Shown piece by piece: positions 42,801-54,999 of a stretch of 64,000 nucleotides of DNA (position 1 is the stretch's first letter; each line of letters begins with the position of its first letter). The position numbers and the translations under genes were made by a program. Below the pieces are notes generated by a model, which saw nothing but the letters and a program-made list of their open reading frames with translations, searched no databases and had not been told where the DNA came from. Origin of the DNA: Mortierella sp. BCC40632 (taxonomy: Eukaryota; Mortierellomycota; Mortierellomycetes; Mortierellales; Mortierellaceae). The stretch is taken from NCBI GenBank assembly GCA_011634665.1, contig WAEK01000005.1:1993001-2057000 (forward strand), written 5' to 3'.

Positions 42801-45298
42801 CTAGCATGGATCCAAGACCCCGGGGGCCCATCAGGAATGGAAATACAACTGGCACGTTGTAGTTCCTGGAGAATCGGTGGAGAGGAGGCGGTCGGCCACG
42901 AATGTGCCCTGTTGGTACACGTTCCATCCCTTCTATCTCTTCGTCTTCGTCTTCTCCTGTAGCTTCGTCTCCATTGATGATGATAGGGGATGCTGTAGAG
43001 TTAGAAGCCGCAGCATGGTCCGAAAGTTCATTAGAGATGGATCTATGCTCATGCTCTTGCACTTGTTCTCGCTGCGCCTGGGGTGAATGATTGCTTCTTC
43101 TGGACATGAGTCCACCCACTGAGCTAGAGGCTCTTCCTAGCCATGATGTTCTTGGCGACACTGAGCTTAGCTCCTCTGTTGGTGGGGCCGAAGGTCTGTT
43201 TGCCTCAGTAGATGAGTTAGTTGGTCGTGACAAAGTAGCATCCGTAGGCGATTGAGCACTCTGCGATGTCGACGCTGGAGGCGGGCTTATAGACAGAGCT
43301 GGAGGTGCCGCACTAGCGACTTGTCTATTGGATGCCGGTAAAGGGGTCCAAGTCGGGACTCCCACTCCTGGGACTGTCCTCGGTACCAGTTCTGTAATAG
43401 CAGAAAGTTTGGGATCCATGAGATAGCATAGATACATGATCGTATCGTCCACCCAGTATTCCAGTGTCCAAGGACCTGGTCTCCGTTCGTGCGAACAACA
43501 ATCCGGTGTTCCCGAGGAGTTAGTGGGTCCAAGAGGCTCATGTCCGAGCTGGTGAGTGTCAGCTACAACATTGGTGGTTCCAGTAATCTGACGGTCATGA
43601 TGATTGGCTGAAGGAACCATAGTAGAAGCTGGTCCAGCAGCAGTGGGATCCAATGGCACCCCGTTGATGTGGTTAGCATCTGAGCTATCCTCCAGATGGT
43701 CACAGTGAGAGGGTCTTGGGGATGCTCTATCGAGTCCGTGATTAGGGTATCGCGACGCATGCCTTTGACAACAATGGCGGTGATTACGGTGGCAGTGATA
43801 ATGATGTGGTTGGTGCTGGTTCTGGTGCTGAAGAGGATCTGTTTGTTGTCGAAACTCTTCTGGTTCCTGGCTAGGGACCACTGTATAGGTGATACTCCGG
43901 TTTGCAGGAATCAAGAAAGGAGGTCCATTCTCGGAAAGCATAATATACTCGGGTAACTCATCTTCCTCCAAAAAAGGACGCCGGCGGCCGGATTGTGCTA
44001 AGGATGCAGCTGCGATAGAGGGAGTGAATGGGAGAGATGCTGGCGAAGTTCGGCCGCCAAGTATTCCATGGCTCCCGTGATGGAGGTGTTGATGTGGGGG
44101 TTGATATAGGGGTTGTTGTGGAGGTTGAAGTTGAGTCGAGAGAGCCTCGTGTCCTGAGAAATGACTTTGTGCTGCTGAATCCGATCTTTGATGAGCGCGT
44201 AGGTACGCTTGCGCTGAAGTAACTGACGCTGATGAAGGTCCTACCAGATTGTCGTGTTGAGCGGATGAAGCCGGCTGCTCTTTCTCGTAAGCAGGCGGAC
44301 CCTGCCTAGTATTTGATGAAAGGTCAATGGTGACAGAGAGTGGGCGGACTCGCTGACGATGCGAGGAGTTGTGTGACATAGATGAGATGATCGATTCGGT
44401 GGGTCTCCGTTGCTCCAGGAGTCGGTCTAGGACTGTTGGCAGCGCCTCAGTTGTTGTTGCAGTTGCTGTGGTGACAGCTGCAGGCGTCTCATTCAGGTTG
44501 CACGTTGTAGAACCCGATTCTTGTCCTTGCTCAGTGCTGGGGGTGTTGCAATTGCTCAAAGAAATGTTGGGAGTATGACAAGGACACACACGGCTCTCCT
44601 GACCTTCCAGCACTGCTGTCGCACAAGTGGTCATGGATTCTGGACCTTGACTTGGTGCTGCAGAAGACAATGACACAATGGCAGCAGCTGCCGTTGGCTT
44701 TGCTGAAAATGGAGATTCCGTAGACGGAGACAGCGAAATTGCACGAGGGTTGCTTGGCTGGGAGTGCAGTGAGAGCTCTGAGGCGTTTTTCTTCTGAAAG
44801 AGAGATGCTTCTTCTAATAGTGACAAGGACCCTGAGAGTGGCTCTGCAGCACGCGAGAACGACGTGGATGGCTCTGCGACTATTATTTCGGCTAGTGAGA
44901 ATAAGAAAGAAAGAGAGAGAGGGTGTGTGAGAAAGAGATAAATAGATAGATGCGGTGGTGAGCACAACAAGCTTGTGCAAGAGCCGAGTCCAATGAGACT
45001 TTTATCGTGTTTGTTGGATTGCAAAAAAAAAAAAAAAAAAAAAGTCAAAAAAAAAAAAAAAAAAAAAAAAAAAGGTCGTACTCTCATGGGTTTGATGGAC
45101 CCGGTCCTCGTGGAGTATACTCTGCTCTAAAGGCTTGCTACTGCTATCAAGGTTAGCCGCGACCAAGGATGGTGTTGCCTGAGCACTCGGCTGGCCGATC
45201 CCTTCCTTGGGAGTCTGTCGTTGGACCTGGCAGTGTCCTTGCCCTGGTTTGAGTTGTGCCTGAGAGTCAGACACGCGGGAGTCGAGTGAATGGTCCAT
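39895..45298 (-). CDS. 1737-residue Ser/Gln/Pro-rich protein with a central coiled coil and C-terminal transmembrane anchor
   Basis: Two exons: 45298-45082 and 44891-39895, phase 1. The intron holds long poly-T tracts in the gene sense and ends TTCTCACTAG. A start inside the intron (Phe-rich open frame) is rejected. The protein is largely low complexity: His/Gln-rich near 330-450, an Ala/Pro run (PPPAAAAAPAAAA) mid-protein and a Gly run near 1550. Ordered islands are GPWTLEYWVDDTIMYLCYLMDP, an Arg/Lys/Glu/Gln coiled coil (KENKLKRQRYKCRRN...QEQEHEQLEHQQ), and a segment around WLWWSSHHE. The last ~25 residues are a hydrophobic helix (ICSVITFAVVFLVAFMGVAF) followed by THR-stop, so a tail-anchored topology is likely. 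I recognise no family. Confidence 0.7.
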
Positions 45299-46869
45299 GA
45301 CAAGAGTCCCTCCTTTTTTTTTATATTTTTTTTCCTGTTCTGTTGCTCTTTGTCACCCTGGTCCCTTACACTCTCAAAAATAACCAGTATTACAGGAGAG
45401 GAGTAAAAGGAGGAGAGGAGACAGCGTGTTACGAGAGACAAGAATCGTTAGGATTCCTTAGACAGGTTGCTATGTTGATGCTGTGTATCTATTGGGAAGG
45501 AAAGCCGGGCAACAGTGTGAGGTTGTAATGACGAATATGGGTGGCATGGGTGAGCAGATGGAAGAGAGAAAGGAAAGACAGACGGAAAGAGAGAGAGAGA
45601 GAGAGAGATGGGGAGGGGAAAGAGAAACGGTTAGCGGTCCCATCCGACAGTCAAATGGATAGAAGGAGCAGCCAAGTCCGCCTCTCCCAGCGGGGAATAG
45701 AGCAACCAGCACTGGCGCGGGCATGTCTCGCACTACTGAGGTTGAGATGCATACCCTCCTCGTCCTGCTCGCAAAGTGAAGCCGTTGAATGCAGAGTGAA
45801 GAAAGAGAGAGCGTGTAATAGTGACTAGGAGAGGTACGAGAGAGCAAATGTACAGAGACGAGTTTGTAGGTGCGGGGTGCGGAGATAAGATGAGGGGTAG
45901 ATGCAAGACTACACTGAAGGCAAAAGCTCGCAGCCAGGATTCACGATTTCAGGGAGAGAAGTTGGTCGACAGTGACAGAGCGAGTGGATGAAGGAGGAGA
46001 GAGGTGGACTGGGAGAGGTGAAGAGAGAGAAGGAGAGAGAAAGAGAGAGGAGTGTGCGGGAGTGAGTGAGAAAAGAAACAAAGAGTGCAAGTGGAAGTGA
46101 GGAAGAGGAGGAAGGAGTGTACAAGAAAATGGCCACTCGGAAAAAACATTGGCAGAGAAGAAGGTTGGTTGCCTCGACTCACCCAAAATGTGCACATGTG
46201 TAAATAGCGCCTCCCATAGGACCTGGCCGTGGGTATTGGCCCGGTCCAGCCGTCTTCTCAAGGTGTCCCATGGCCACGCCGGTTCTTTGGCCCAGAGAGA
46301 GAGAGAGAGAGAGTACAAAGTGCAAGTGGCAAGAGGTCGGGGAACAGAGACCCAACTCTGGCAAAGTCATTGACTTCTCATTGCATTCTCAGTCAGAAGC
46401 TTCTCTTGATGGCCTTTTCTTCCTCAAATATTTCTTATTTCTCTCGATTCTCTCCTCGTGGGTCCTTTTTGCCCATGGAGTGCTGCTTTGAACATGGTGC
46501 CACCATGAAGTTGGGGCTGAATCGTCAATGGATAAATACTGATGCTGATTCTTTGGAAAGCGAATGGAGAGCTGATCCTGATGTAGGGGAGAAGCCTTGC
46601 TCTTTTGGAGGAAGGAGGAGGGAGGAAGGAAGAGGAACCTCGATGTGCTGCAAGGCTGAGCGATGGATCGGCTACTTTCTTGCTACTTTGGCCGCGTGCT
46701 TTCTAGGGTCTGTCAGTAAATGATGGCGGAATGAATGTGTCCTTACCATGAGACATGATCTCGACGCAAAAAAAAAAAAAAAGGAGACACAGCTCGGGAA
46801 GAAATGCCTTTTTTTTTTTTTTTTGGGCGGGCTTAGACTACAAATGGAAGTGACAAGGTGTGGAGCAAC

Positions 46870-46910
<41 letters not shown>

Positions 46911-47126
46911 ATCTCTATCTCTATCTCTATCTCTATCTCTATCTCTATCTCTCTTTCTCTCTCGCAGACAACTTTAATGAAGGTTGCCACCCCATGCACA
47001 ATTAAACCAGGTCCCTACATTCCTCCCTACGTACTTTTCCTGACACATTCCACCCAATGCGATTTTATTAATTTTTCAGCTCCAATTAGGGTCGACTGCG
47101 CCAGTAGCCATCAAAGATAGTAGGAG
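45299..47126. other. Intergenic/promoter region rich in (GA)n and (CTATCT)n
   Basis: The first ~850 bp are purine-rich on the plus strand (a pyrimidine-rich promoter of the 1737-residue protein gene), with (GA)n at about 45590-45608 and 46297-46312. Poly-A and poly-T runs at about 46769 and 46808 precede a (CT)n tract that grades into a hexanucleotide array. No gene supported. Confidence 0.5.
46873..46965. repeat. (CT)n grading into (CTATCT)n hexanucleotide array
   Basis: About 16 CT units are followed by about eight CTATCT units and a CT-rich tail. Confidence 0.95.
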
Positions 47127-48956
47127 CTATGGAGCATGAGTAACAACGCTATCCGTGACATCGCACACCCAGGTGTTTTGGTTCGGAAGTCCCACTACAA
47201 ACCCATTCTCGCTGGACCCTCCAAAGACTTTCTCGACTGGTGCACTCATCTTTTCAGTCTCTTGTTCAGGACTTGACCTTTGTTCCTCAATCGTTTTGTT
47301 TGGGTCAGAAACAGTGAATCGCATAGACTCTAAAGCACCTTCATGGGATGACAAAAGCGTATAAAAAGGCACAGTTCAGTCTCTCTGTCATCCCGATCCC
47401 TGGCCACGCGCTATTCAAAATCAAAGTTAGCTCCGCCCAAGAATCAGAAGGCTGCACACGGACGCACCTGAAGTTGCAGAAGAGCTGAAATGACCATCTA
47501 CTTGGACGCGGTCATGGTGGATAAACTGAACCCATTGACCCACTTGAAGATCATGAACCGTGTCAACAGCCATGTTTCCCTTGCTAGGATCTCCCCCTGT
47601 GATTTTGTACACCATCGCCTTCTTCTACTCGAAAGGGGTTAACATAAATAAAAGTAGCATGTTTTAGTTTTAAAAACTGTGAATGGGGCATAGTGACTCT
47701 CTGTGGGTCGAGATGCGGATTAAATTGGCCTTCGCTCGACTTTGGACGACATACCAGATCAATTCCCGACTCATGGGATACTGAAGTAGCCTCAGGATCG
47801 CTCGTCGTGGCCAAGAAATACTCCTTGTCTTTTGTCAAAGTTGTTGCCTGGAGCCGATCCAAGAGAAGCCTTGTAGCGTTGGATTCGTCCAACTCTAGGA
47901 TAATATTTCCTCGGCATCTGGTTTTCCAGAAGTAAATTAAATATTGTTAGTAGTTTGCACTTGTGCCTTTCTATGAACCATCAAACGCGATCCGAATTGT
48001 GGCGATTCATGTCACTCCTTTCTGAACTACCTAGTGATCTGCATAGGTGGCCCCAAAGGTGCCATAGAAGGATACTCGACTCTAGTTTGTGTAGAAGCCC
48101 TACTGCTCTCAACAGCCTGTCGACTCTCAGTGACAATGGTGACTCCAAGTACACCATCCTCAGCAAGCTTTCCTTCATAAAACATTGTCACTGGTCGTCC
48201 GGTGATAAACGGCGTCGAACTCGCCACCAGACCAATCTTGGTTGCTTCTGGATTGACATTATCCAATGCCTCAAGAAACTGATGTACTTCCAGGTCTGAA
48301 ATCATAAAAATATCTTGCTTTTGCTGTGAGCGGCGTGGTGCGATTGGGAGTGCAGCTTCAGGAACTTGGACTTGGTTTTGGCCCACCGAGATTGACTTGA
48401 AATCAGCCCAGGCCTCTGGCGAGTCAAGACTGCGCTCTTCTAGGTCTTGAGTCCGAGCCCAGCGACCAACTGACTTTTCTTTGAGACGCTTTCGGCGATA
48501 TTCCGCCCCAGAGAGGAGAAACGCTTTACAAGAGATGATTGGTTTGTGGTTCACTGTTGTGGCAACATTATCAAGAGGCGCCGTGGGTGAGATGGTGAGT
48601 GTGGAAATACCATGACCAGACTTTGTGGGAACTCGGTCTACAATAGCCCCAAGTACTGTTGAAGACTGAGAGATGTGGGCTGGGATCTTGGAAGGGAGGG
48701 ATAGAAGATCTGACCCAGGGAAAGAACGCGAGGCTAGGACAATAGTAACAGAGTTCTCCTTGCTGCCGTTAGGTGTGACGGCAGTAGTACCAGAAGAGGG
48801 GTCCGGAATGGTGAGAGCAGGGATAGGAAAACATTGTTGGAGAGCCGTTGCTAGATCAGGATGTGAACTTGTGGCAGCGGTCCAGAGTTGATCTCTTCTC
48901 GAGAGTTGGAATGGCCTTGTGGCCGAGAGGCGCGTGATGGACCGTAAGAGATGCAT
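47127..48956 (-). CDS. FIST-domain protein
   Basis: Four exons: 48956-48031, 47917-47755, 47624-47468 and 47329-47127, phases 2, 0 and 1; 482 residues. The N-terminal part resembles FIST-N (STVLGAIVDRVP..., SDLEVHQFLEALDNV...TKIGLVASSTPF). The C-terminal exons carry FIST-C features: KITGGDPSKGNMAVD, LQVGQWVQFIHHD and the terminal FGGSSENGFVVG. FIST is a predicted small-ligand sensor domain of bacteria and eukaryotes (F-box and Intracellular Signal Transduction proteins); here no F-box is visible. The N-terminal sequence (LLRSITRLSATRPFQLSRR) is basic and could be a mitochondrial presequence. It is divergent from the SNRNP40 gene with only 202 bp between start codons, so the two share a promoter region. 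Confidence 0.75.
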
Positions 48957-49158
48957 CTTCTAGGACCTCTAAGATTCTAGAGTCCGAGGTATTTGTCTAT
49001 CCCTAAAGAGACCCCCGCCCCCCCTCTCCTTCTCTAGGTGACGTGGTGGATTCAATTTTTTCGCATGGATAACAGGCTCTCTTCAATTGTTCAATGGTTG
49101 CTGGCTGATCAGTGCCATCCAACTAACCTTTATCCTTATACCGAAGAAGCCTCACATC

Positions 49159-50829
49159 ATGGACAAGCGCAAGGATCCACCAGGAAACGAAGGTTCGCTC
49201 ATCAAACGCCAAAGGCCCGACGAGTCGGATTCACCTTCTAATGTTGTCACCATCCAAACCAAGGGGGCTAGCGGTGCGCTTGTCCAAACGGTAATGAGCA
49301 ACACTTTTCCTCCTTCATAGTCCTCAAGTGGAGACATTGCGACAAATCTCACTTGAAGGAGAAAACGACTAGCATGACGAACTACTCTCAGCAGGAGCAA
49401 AAGATAAAGGAACTGACTCTCTGCGGCTCCGGCATGGTTTTACGATTTAGGTGAAGCGAACTTCAGCTTTGAAGGCGCCTATTATGTTGCTCCAAGGACA
49501 GTCAGCAGAGCTTTATACATGTCAGTTCAGTCCATCGGGTGAACACCTTGCCTCTGCTGGAGGGGAGAAGAGCATTTGTAAGTGTTTCACCGATTAGTGT
49601 TTTTTGTCGCCACTGGAAAAGGGTATGTTTAATTAGCTTCTCATTGAAAGCGACGGTTCACCAACATACTATTCTTTTATTCCCTTGGCCACCAAATGCC
49701 TCAGACCTCTGGAACACTTATGGAGACTGTACCAATTATGGAGTTATCAAAGGACATACAGGAGCAATTCTGGAGCTTCAATGGTCGCGAGATGGAAGGT
49801 TCGTGAACCGCTATGTCTGACAGATCCATTTCTGTTGCATGCTCTTGGCATATGTGTATATGGCGCTGACAATTTATCTCCACTCTGAAATCATTTAGTA
49901 TGATTTTTACAGCAAGCACGGACAAAACCTGTGGCGTGTTCGATGTCGAGACAGGAGAGAGAATCAAAAAGTTCAAAGGTCATTCAACATTCGTCAACAG
50001 CTGTTCTCTAGTACGGAGAGGACCTGAATTGCTTGCCAGTGGATCGGATGACGGATCTGTCAAGGTACGTCTTTAACTAGTGACTTTATCTGTCCCCTGT
50101 TATGTTTACGCGTTCTATATCAAGTCATTCTATTTATTGATGACCTGCCTTCCCATCACTTTTACTCTGTCTCGTTAGATTTGGGATCTCCGTACCAAAA
50201 ATGCGGTTGAAAGCTTTGACTCACAATACCAGATCACAGCCGTTTCATTCTCGGATGCTGGTGATCTTGTTTATGCGGGAGGTATTGATAACCAAATCGC
50301 GGCATGGGACCTCCGAAAGAAGGCCATCTCTTATTCGTTGACGGGACATATGGATACAATCTCCGGTCTTCGTCTCTCCCCAGATGGGACGCAATTGCTT
50401 TCAAACGCGATGGACAATACTGTCAGGATTTGGGACGTCAAACCATTTTCAGCCAGTGGCAACCGATTGTTGAGAACATTTGAGGGAGCCCCCCATGGAT
50501 TTGAAAAGAATTTGATCCGACCAGCCTGGTCGCATGATGGCTCTATGATAGGTGTTGGATCAGGGGACAGATCTGTCGTCATCTGGGATGCACTGACGAG
50601 GAAGATCTTGTACAAGTTGCCCGGGCATAAAGGATGTGTGAACCAGGTCGACTTTCATCCCAAAGAACCCATCGGTAAGTTGTAGAGTTGGTGGTTGTTG
50701 CTCTAGGGTTTTATGTGACCAAATATTCTGACACCTCCTGTATATTCTCTGTATCCTACTTTGCGATCTCTAGTTGTTTCAAGCAGCACTGACAAGACCA
50801 TGTTCCTTGGAGAGATTAACCCCAAATAA
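49159..50829 (+). CDS. SNRNP40: U5 snRNP 40-kDa WD40 protein
   Basis: Six exons: 49159-49290, 49451-49577, 49705-49798, 49899-50064, 50179-50674, 50774-50829. All are phase-consistent; 356 residues, essentially the length of the human orthologue. A short basic N-terminus (MDKRKDP...LIKRQRPDE) precedes seven WD40 repeats. Recognisable hallmarks are APIMLLQGQSAELYTCQFSP, HTGAILELQWSRDG, WDLRTKNAVESF, DNTVRIWDVKPF and STDKTMFLGEI. The protein is a beta-propeller of the U5 snRNP that contacts Prp8 and acts in spliceosome assembly. The short start-to-start distance to the FIST gene suggests a bidirectional promoter. Identification is by overall architecture and these diagnostic strings. Confidence 0.93.
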
Positions 50830-51039
50830 AATATGCTTTCACCATTGAGTCGTCTGTGACTGTTTCTGCTATCCCATTGCTGTGAAAGATAAACGCACGC
50901 ATGTGTGGTGGAGAGCAATCTCTTTTGTCCAGCATCGTTTGAAAGGGACCCTTCGACGGAGCAGAAGTCAGGCGAGATAAAAAAAAAAGAGAGAAGCAAT
51001 AATAATACACAGGAGAGACAAGTTTGTTGTTTATTTATC

Positions 51040-52819
51040 ATGGCTACAGGAACCCCGAATCTCGTTGGCACACCAAGCATGGGCGTGCCTGGAGGCGCAT
51101 CCTCGGAACCACGAGTCGACCTCATGAACATTGAGTGGCGTTTTCAGGAATGGCTCATGGTAATAGTCAAAGTCAACTCTTTGGGAAACTTTAGGAACTT
51201 TTCATCGTTCCAGTTTCTTTATCATGCCCTATGGCTTTCGAGTTGACTGGAGACATGCACTGGACCAATTACTAGTTCATCTGATTAACGGGGTAAAGGT
51301 TTTCTCCAATGGCTGATGATATAGGGCATGGGAGGACTTAATCCCGATAATGTTCTCGACTACTTTGCACTATCGCCTTTTTGGGATCCAGAATGCAACA
51401 ATGCAGTCCTCAAGATGCAGACCCAGTTCAATAACCTTGGAGAAATGAAGCAAAGATTGAGGTACATTCAATCTCGCCAAGGAGCAGCTTTGGGCTTCCA
51501 TGCCACACCGACTCGTGGTACAACTTGACCTACGCGAGTCAACTAATCTGACAAATCTCTTGCTTGACTACATCTCGCTTCCAGTGAAATGACAGGAGTC
51601 GAGTTTGCATTGGTGCACGAACGGTATCCCTCCTTATATATTATTCAGAAGCAGAGACGAAGGAGTCCACAAGAAGGTGAGAAGTCCTTTTCTTTGAATA
51701 ATCTCAGGACTGATCCAGGCTGATCATTCTTCATAACCAAAGAACCAAAGCCGTCTAATCATTTATTACATGATACCCTTCACCTCCGCTATTAGTCAAG
51801 CCCATGGCGCTTTATTATGTTCTTCACGGGAATATCTTTCAGTGTCCTGATCTGCACACTCTAATCTGCAACCGAGTTGTAAGTCGTCCAAGAGACGCTT
51901 TTATTATTATTTTGGTTGCTAGGATATGGCCCAAAACTTTTCCCTTTTTTTTTTTATTTCACTGTCAGAAGAAAGCTTCTCTACCAACTCTGTTGACCAC
52001 TTTAATAACAAATCTATACTTACTCAACTTTTTCTTCATATTTTAACACTAGCTTGGAAGCCTTTTCCATGTAGAGAGCGCATTTGACGAAGCCAGGAAC
52101 ATGTCTGAATTCCATCCGTCGAGCGGATATAGCTGGAAGTCAATAACAACCCCGGGGACAGCACAGGATGGTAGCTCTAGTGTCAGCGTCGGAGGTATTG
52201 GAGGCATTGGGGGAGCAGGCTCTTCGGGCACAGGTACCTCGACACCTTCTCTAGTGACCTCCTCCAGAGGCCAGACCGCAGCGAAAGCAGGTATGACGCA
52301 ACAGATGTAACAAAACTCTGAGTCGAACTATGTATACCTTCTCACTAGGCAATTGGTTCTAATAATTTGTATTGTGATCCTTCTTGTTGACGCTGATGCA
52401 CTGTACCACACACAGAATCTCAAGATTTCAGGATCGCAGTGGATAGGGCTATCAAGAATGTGGAGCAGCGTGCACATTTGCAACAAATCATGCAGCAAAC
52501 AGGGGTCAATGCTCCTGGCCCTGCCGCTGCTGGTGCGAAGGCAAGAACTGGATCTGGAGTTGATTCAAAGGTGAAGCAAGAGGGCACCAGCAGTGCGTCT
52601 GCAGCAGCCTCCAAGAGTACACCCAAGGCCGCGACCAAGCGACGCAAGAAGAGCGAAGAAGCTTCGGTGGCTGCAGCAAATATGGGAATTAATACTGGCA
52701 CAGGAGCAGGGGTAGGTGTGGTGCGATCAACTTCTTCGGGTGGACCGGCGACTCCGTCGACTCCTGGTGCCACGCCAGCCAAGAAACGGAAAAAGTCTAA
52801 GGCGGCTGATCCCAAGTAA
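51040..52819 (+). CDS. MED6: Mediator complex subunit 6
   Basis: Six exons: 51040-51159, 51325-51517, about 51596-51676, 51796-51878, 52053-52290, 52416-52819; about 372 residues. The MED6 domain is clear: EWRFQEWL, NVLDYFALSPFWDPECNN, GVEFALVHERYPSLYIIQKQRR, VKPMALYYVLHGNIFQCPD, then HPSSGYSWKSI. The C-terminus is Ala/Ser/Lys-rich and ends in a basic PAKKRKKSK tail, probably nuclear targeting. MED6 sits in the Mediator head module and is needed for activated RNA polymerase II transcription. The acceptor of exon 3 is uncertain: the in-frame AG lies 11 nt inside the expected TGAAATGACAG sequence, so one to four residues could differ. It starts 211 bp after the SNRNP40 stop, on the same strand. 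Confidence 0.9.
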
Positions 52820-53843
52820 AAAGAATGCAAGGTGGAACGAAAAAACCGGATCGCAATTTTTTTTTTTTTTTTTTTTCCTTCTTCTTCCAAACGTGGCAAT
52901 TGGCCACAGTTCGGTGCCTGGATGCATGTTGTCTCCTATGGAAACCTTAAAAGGGGTAGCGCGGGGCTTGGTTTGGTTGTAACCGAAGTATCACTCAAAC
53001 CTATTCGTGTGTCAGTCGGGATTTGCGGAGCAGAAAGAGAGGAGAGAGAGGAGAGGGACGTGGAGAGAGGACGGGGGAATGTGATCCGCGCAACACGAGG
53101 CACAATCAGGTCAGGCACACACACATCTGCATGCTGTCGTCTCGTGCAGGTGCAGCGCACGCCGAGTGTCTTTCCCTCCAAAACGAAAAATGAACAGGAA
53201 CAGGAATGGGCGGGAGAGCCGCAAGGTCAAGTAGACCCAAACTAGATGGGAGGAGAAAGAAGAGAAGATGGCGTTCGAATCTAGCATGCACTGCAGTTGC
53301 TGTAGGTCCTATCCTTCCCTTTCATTCGAGCGCTGTAAGTAATCCCTGTCCATCCACCTATCCAAAGGCAGAGATGCGATCCCGACCGAGATTTTTTTTT
53401 TTTTTTTTTTTTTTTTTGCAAAAGACTCATCCCCCTATACCGTTACTGCGACTCAATTCAGTCATTTAGTCCTCATCCTTTTCAATCTTCTCCCGTAGCG
53501 GGCAGCCCTTTTCGAGAAGGATCTCAAAGAGAAAAGGCTCAGTGCGTCAGGTCGATATCGTTGGAGTAGAAACTCAGATAGAGGAGGGCTTCGATGTCTT
53601 GTATAAGCATGCAGCAAGTCCTACGCCAAAAAGGTTTCCACCACCGACAAACGAAAGCCTTTTGGCCCGTGAGTGCGTGGATGAGTGGCTCTCCTTTTTT
53701 TTTTTTCCCGCTCCAACCAGTTGTACAGTACTTGAACGAGAGATTGAACAGGGATGAAAAATACTGGTGTCACTTTTGTATGTCTCTATGGGTGCAAGGC
53801 GGGACAGAGAAGGTGGGTCCAGCAGGATTTGATGAGAGAATAA

Positions 53844-53899
<56 letters not shown>

Positions 53900-54999
53900 C
53901 AGGCCCAAGCTTTTGTCGATGACGAAGGGTTGCATATGCAGAGGTGGAGGTGACAGAAGAAAACATCGACTTGTGGGCACAGAAGGGCGAGAAAAAGGCG
54001 AGCCCAGTCAAGAAGGGCAGGGCTACACAAGCCAGAGGCGATCGGAAGAAGAAAAACAAAGAGAAAGAGCGCGAGAGTGCGTGTGTCTGTGTCTTTGTGC
54101 GTCTGTGTCTGTGTGTATAGGAGACAAGGAAAGAGGAGAGCCACGAGGTCCATGTCTCGGGCCTCGGATGCATTTGGCATCGGCATCTATTTGGCTGATT
54201 GACATCATTAACATTCGCCAATAGTCCCATGGCAAGGAAGAGGAACGAGGAGCGGGGATACACCTGCAACGGATCGTTGATGAATCTAGGGGGGTCACGG
54301 TCCAGGCACAAGTAGACAGGCGGACAGGCCGGTGAGATGGTTTGCATCCTGGATTGCTTGCTCACATGGCGCATGGACAAGGCTGATTTCAAGGGGTGGA
54401 GAGAGAGGAGCAGACACACAGGGTCAATTGGCCATTCAGACTCTACTCGTCTTGTTCATTCATCTCTGTATCTTTTTTTCTTCTTTCTTTCTTTCCTTCT
54501 CTCTTTTGTTCCTTCTTTCTCTCTACTCACACTCACCTCTTATTTTTTTTTTTTTTTTTTTTTGCATTCACTCTCCCACCCTGCCGATTCGTATCTCTCC
54601 TCAATCAGGATCGCTTCATTACCAACCCTCTTTTCACGCGACTATCTCACTCTCGACTCTTGTCACGCGGTATCTCTTTCTCTCACATTCTGATCTATCG
54701 CCATCGCCAGTTCTCCAGGATTCACTCCGTCGTCACCCTCATTTCGCATCGGATTAATCGGCGTACCCTTGAACCCGATTCTCCTCTCCAGTCTCTTTCT
54801 TCGTCGCTCCCTCGTGTATTGCCTCAACCAGAGCGCCTCTCGCTAATCCCCACAGCCAGTCAGCCAACCCCAGCCAGTCGCCGTTACCGTAAACCCAGCC
54901 AACCAACAACAATCACAGCTCCCACCAGCTCTCGGGCCACACACATTTTCTGATCAAACTAGACGGAGCCCGTCGAATCACTCGATCGCGGCGCCAATC
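52820..54999. other. Intergenic: promoter region of the next gene, (GA)n and poly-T tracts
   Basis: Contains poly-T tracts near 52858 and 53393, a (GA)n tract at 53851-53894, and a strongly pyrimidine-rich stretch at 54465-54720 typical of upstream DNA or a 5' leader in this genome. Long open frames here are low-complexity. Confidence 0.5.
53851..53894. repeat. (GA)n microsatellite
   Basis: About 22 GA units are read directly. Confidence 0.95.

Noticed and set aside
44892..45087. Phe-rich N-terminus of the large minus-strand open frame as the true start
   Set aside because: It is translation of poly-T intron DNA. A phase-matched intron 45081-44892 links to the better start at 45298.
47584..47892. 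Single minus-strand open frame running across intron 2 of the FIST gene
   Set aside because: It spans a good GT-AG intron; the spliced frame gives the conserved FIST-C sequence.
54396..54953. 185-codon open frame before the polytopic membrane protein
   Set aside because: Pyrimidine-rich leader or promoter DNA. The composition is Ser/Leu/Phe-biased with no domain, and it ends before the first plausible exon.
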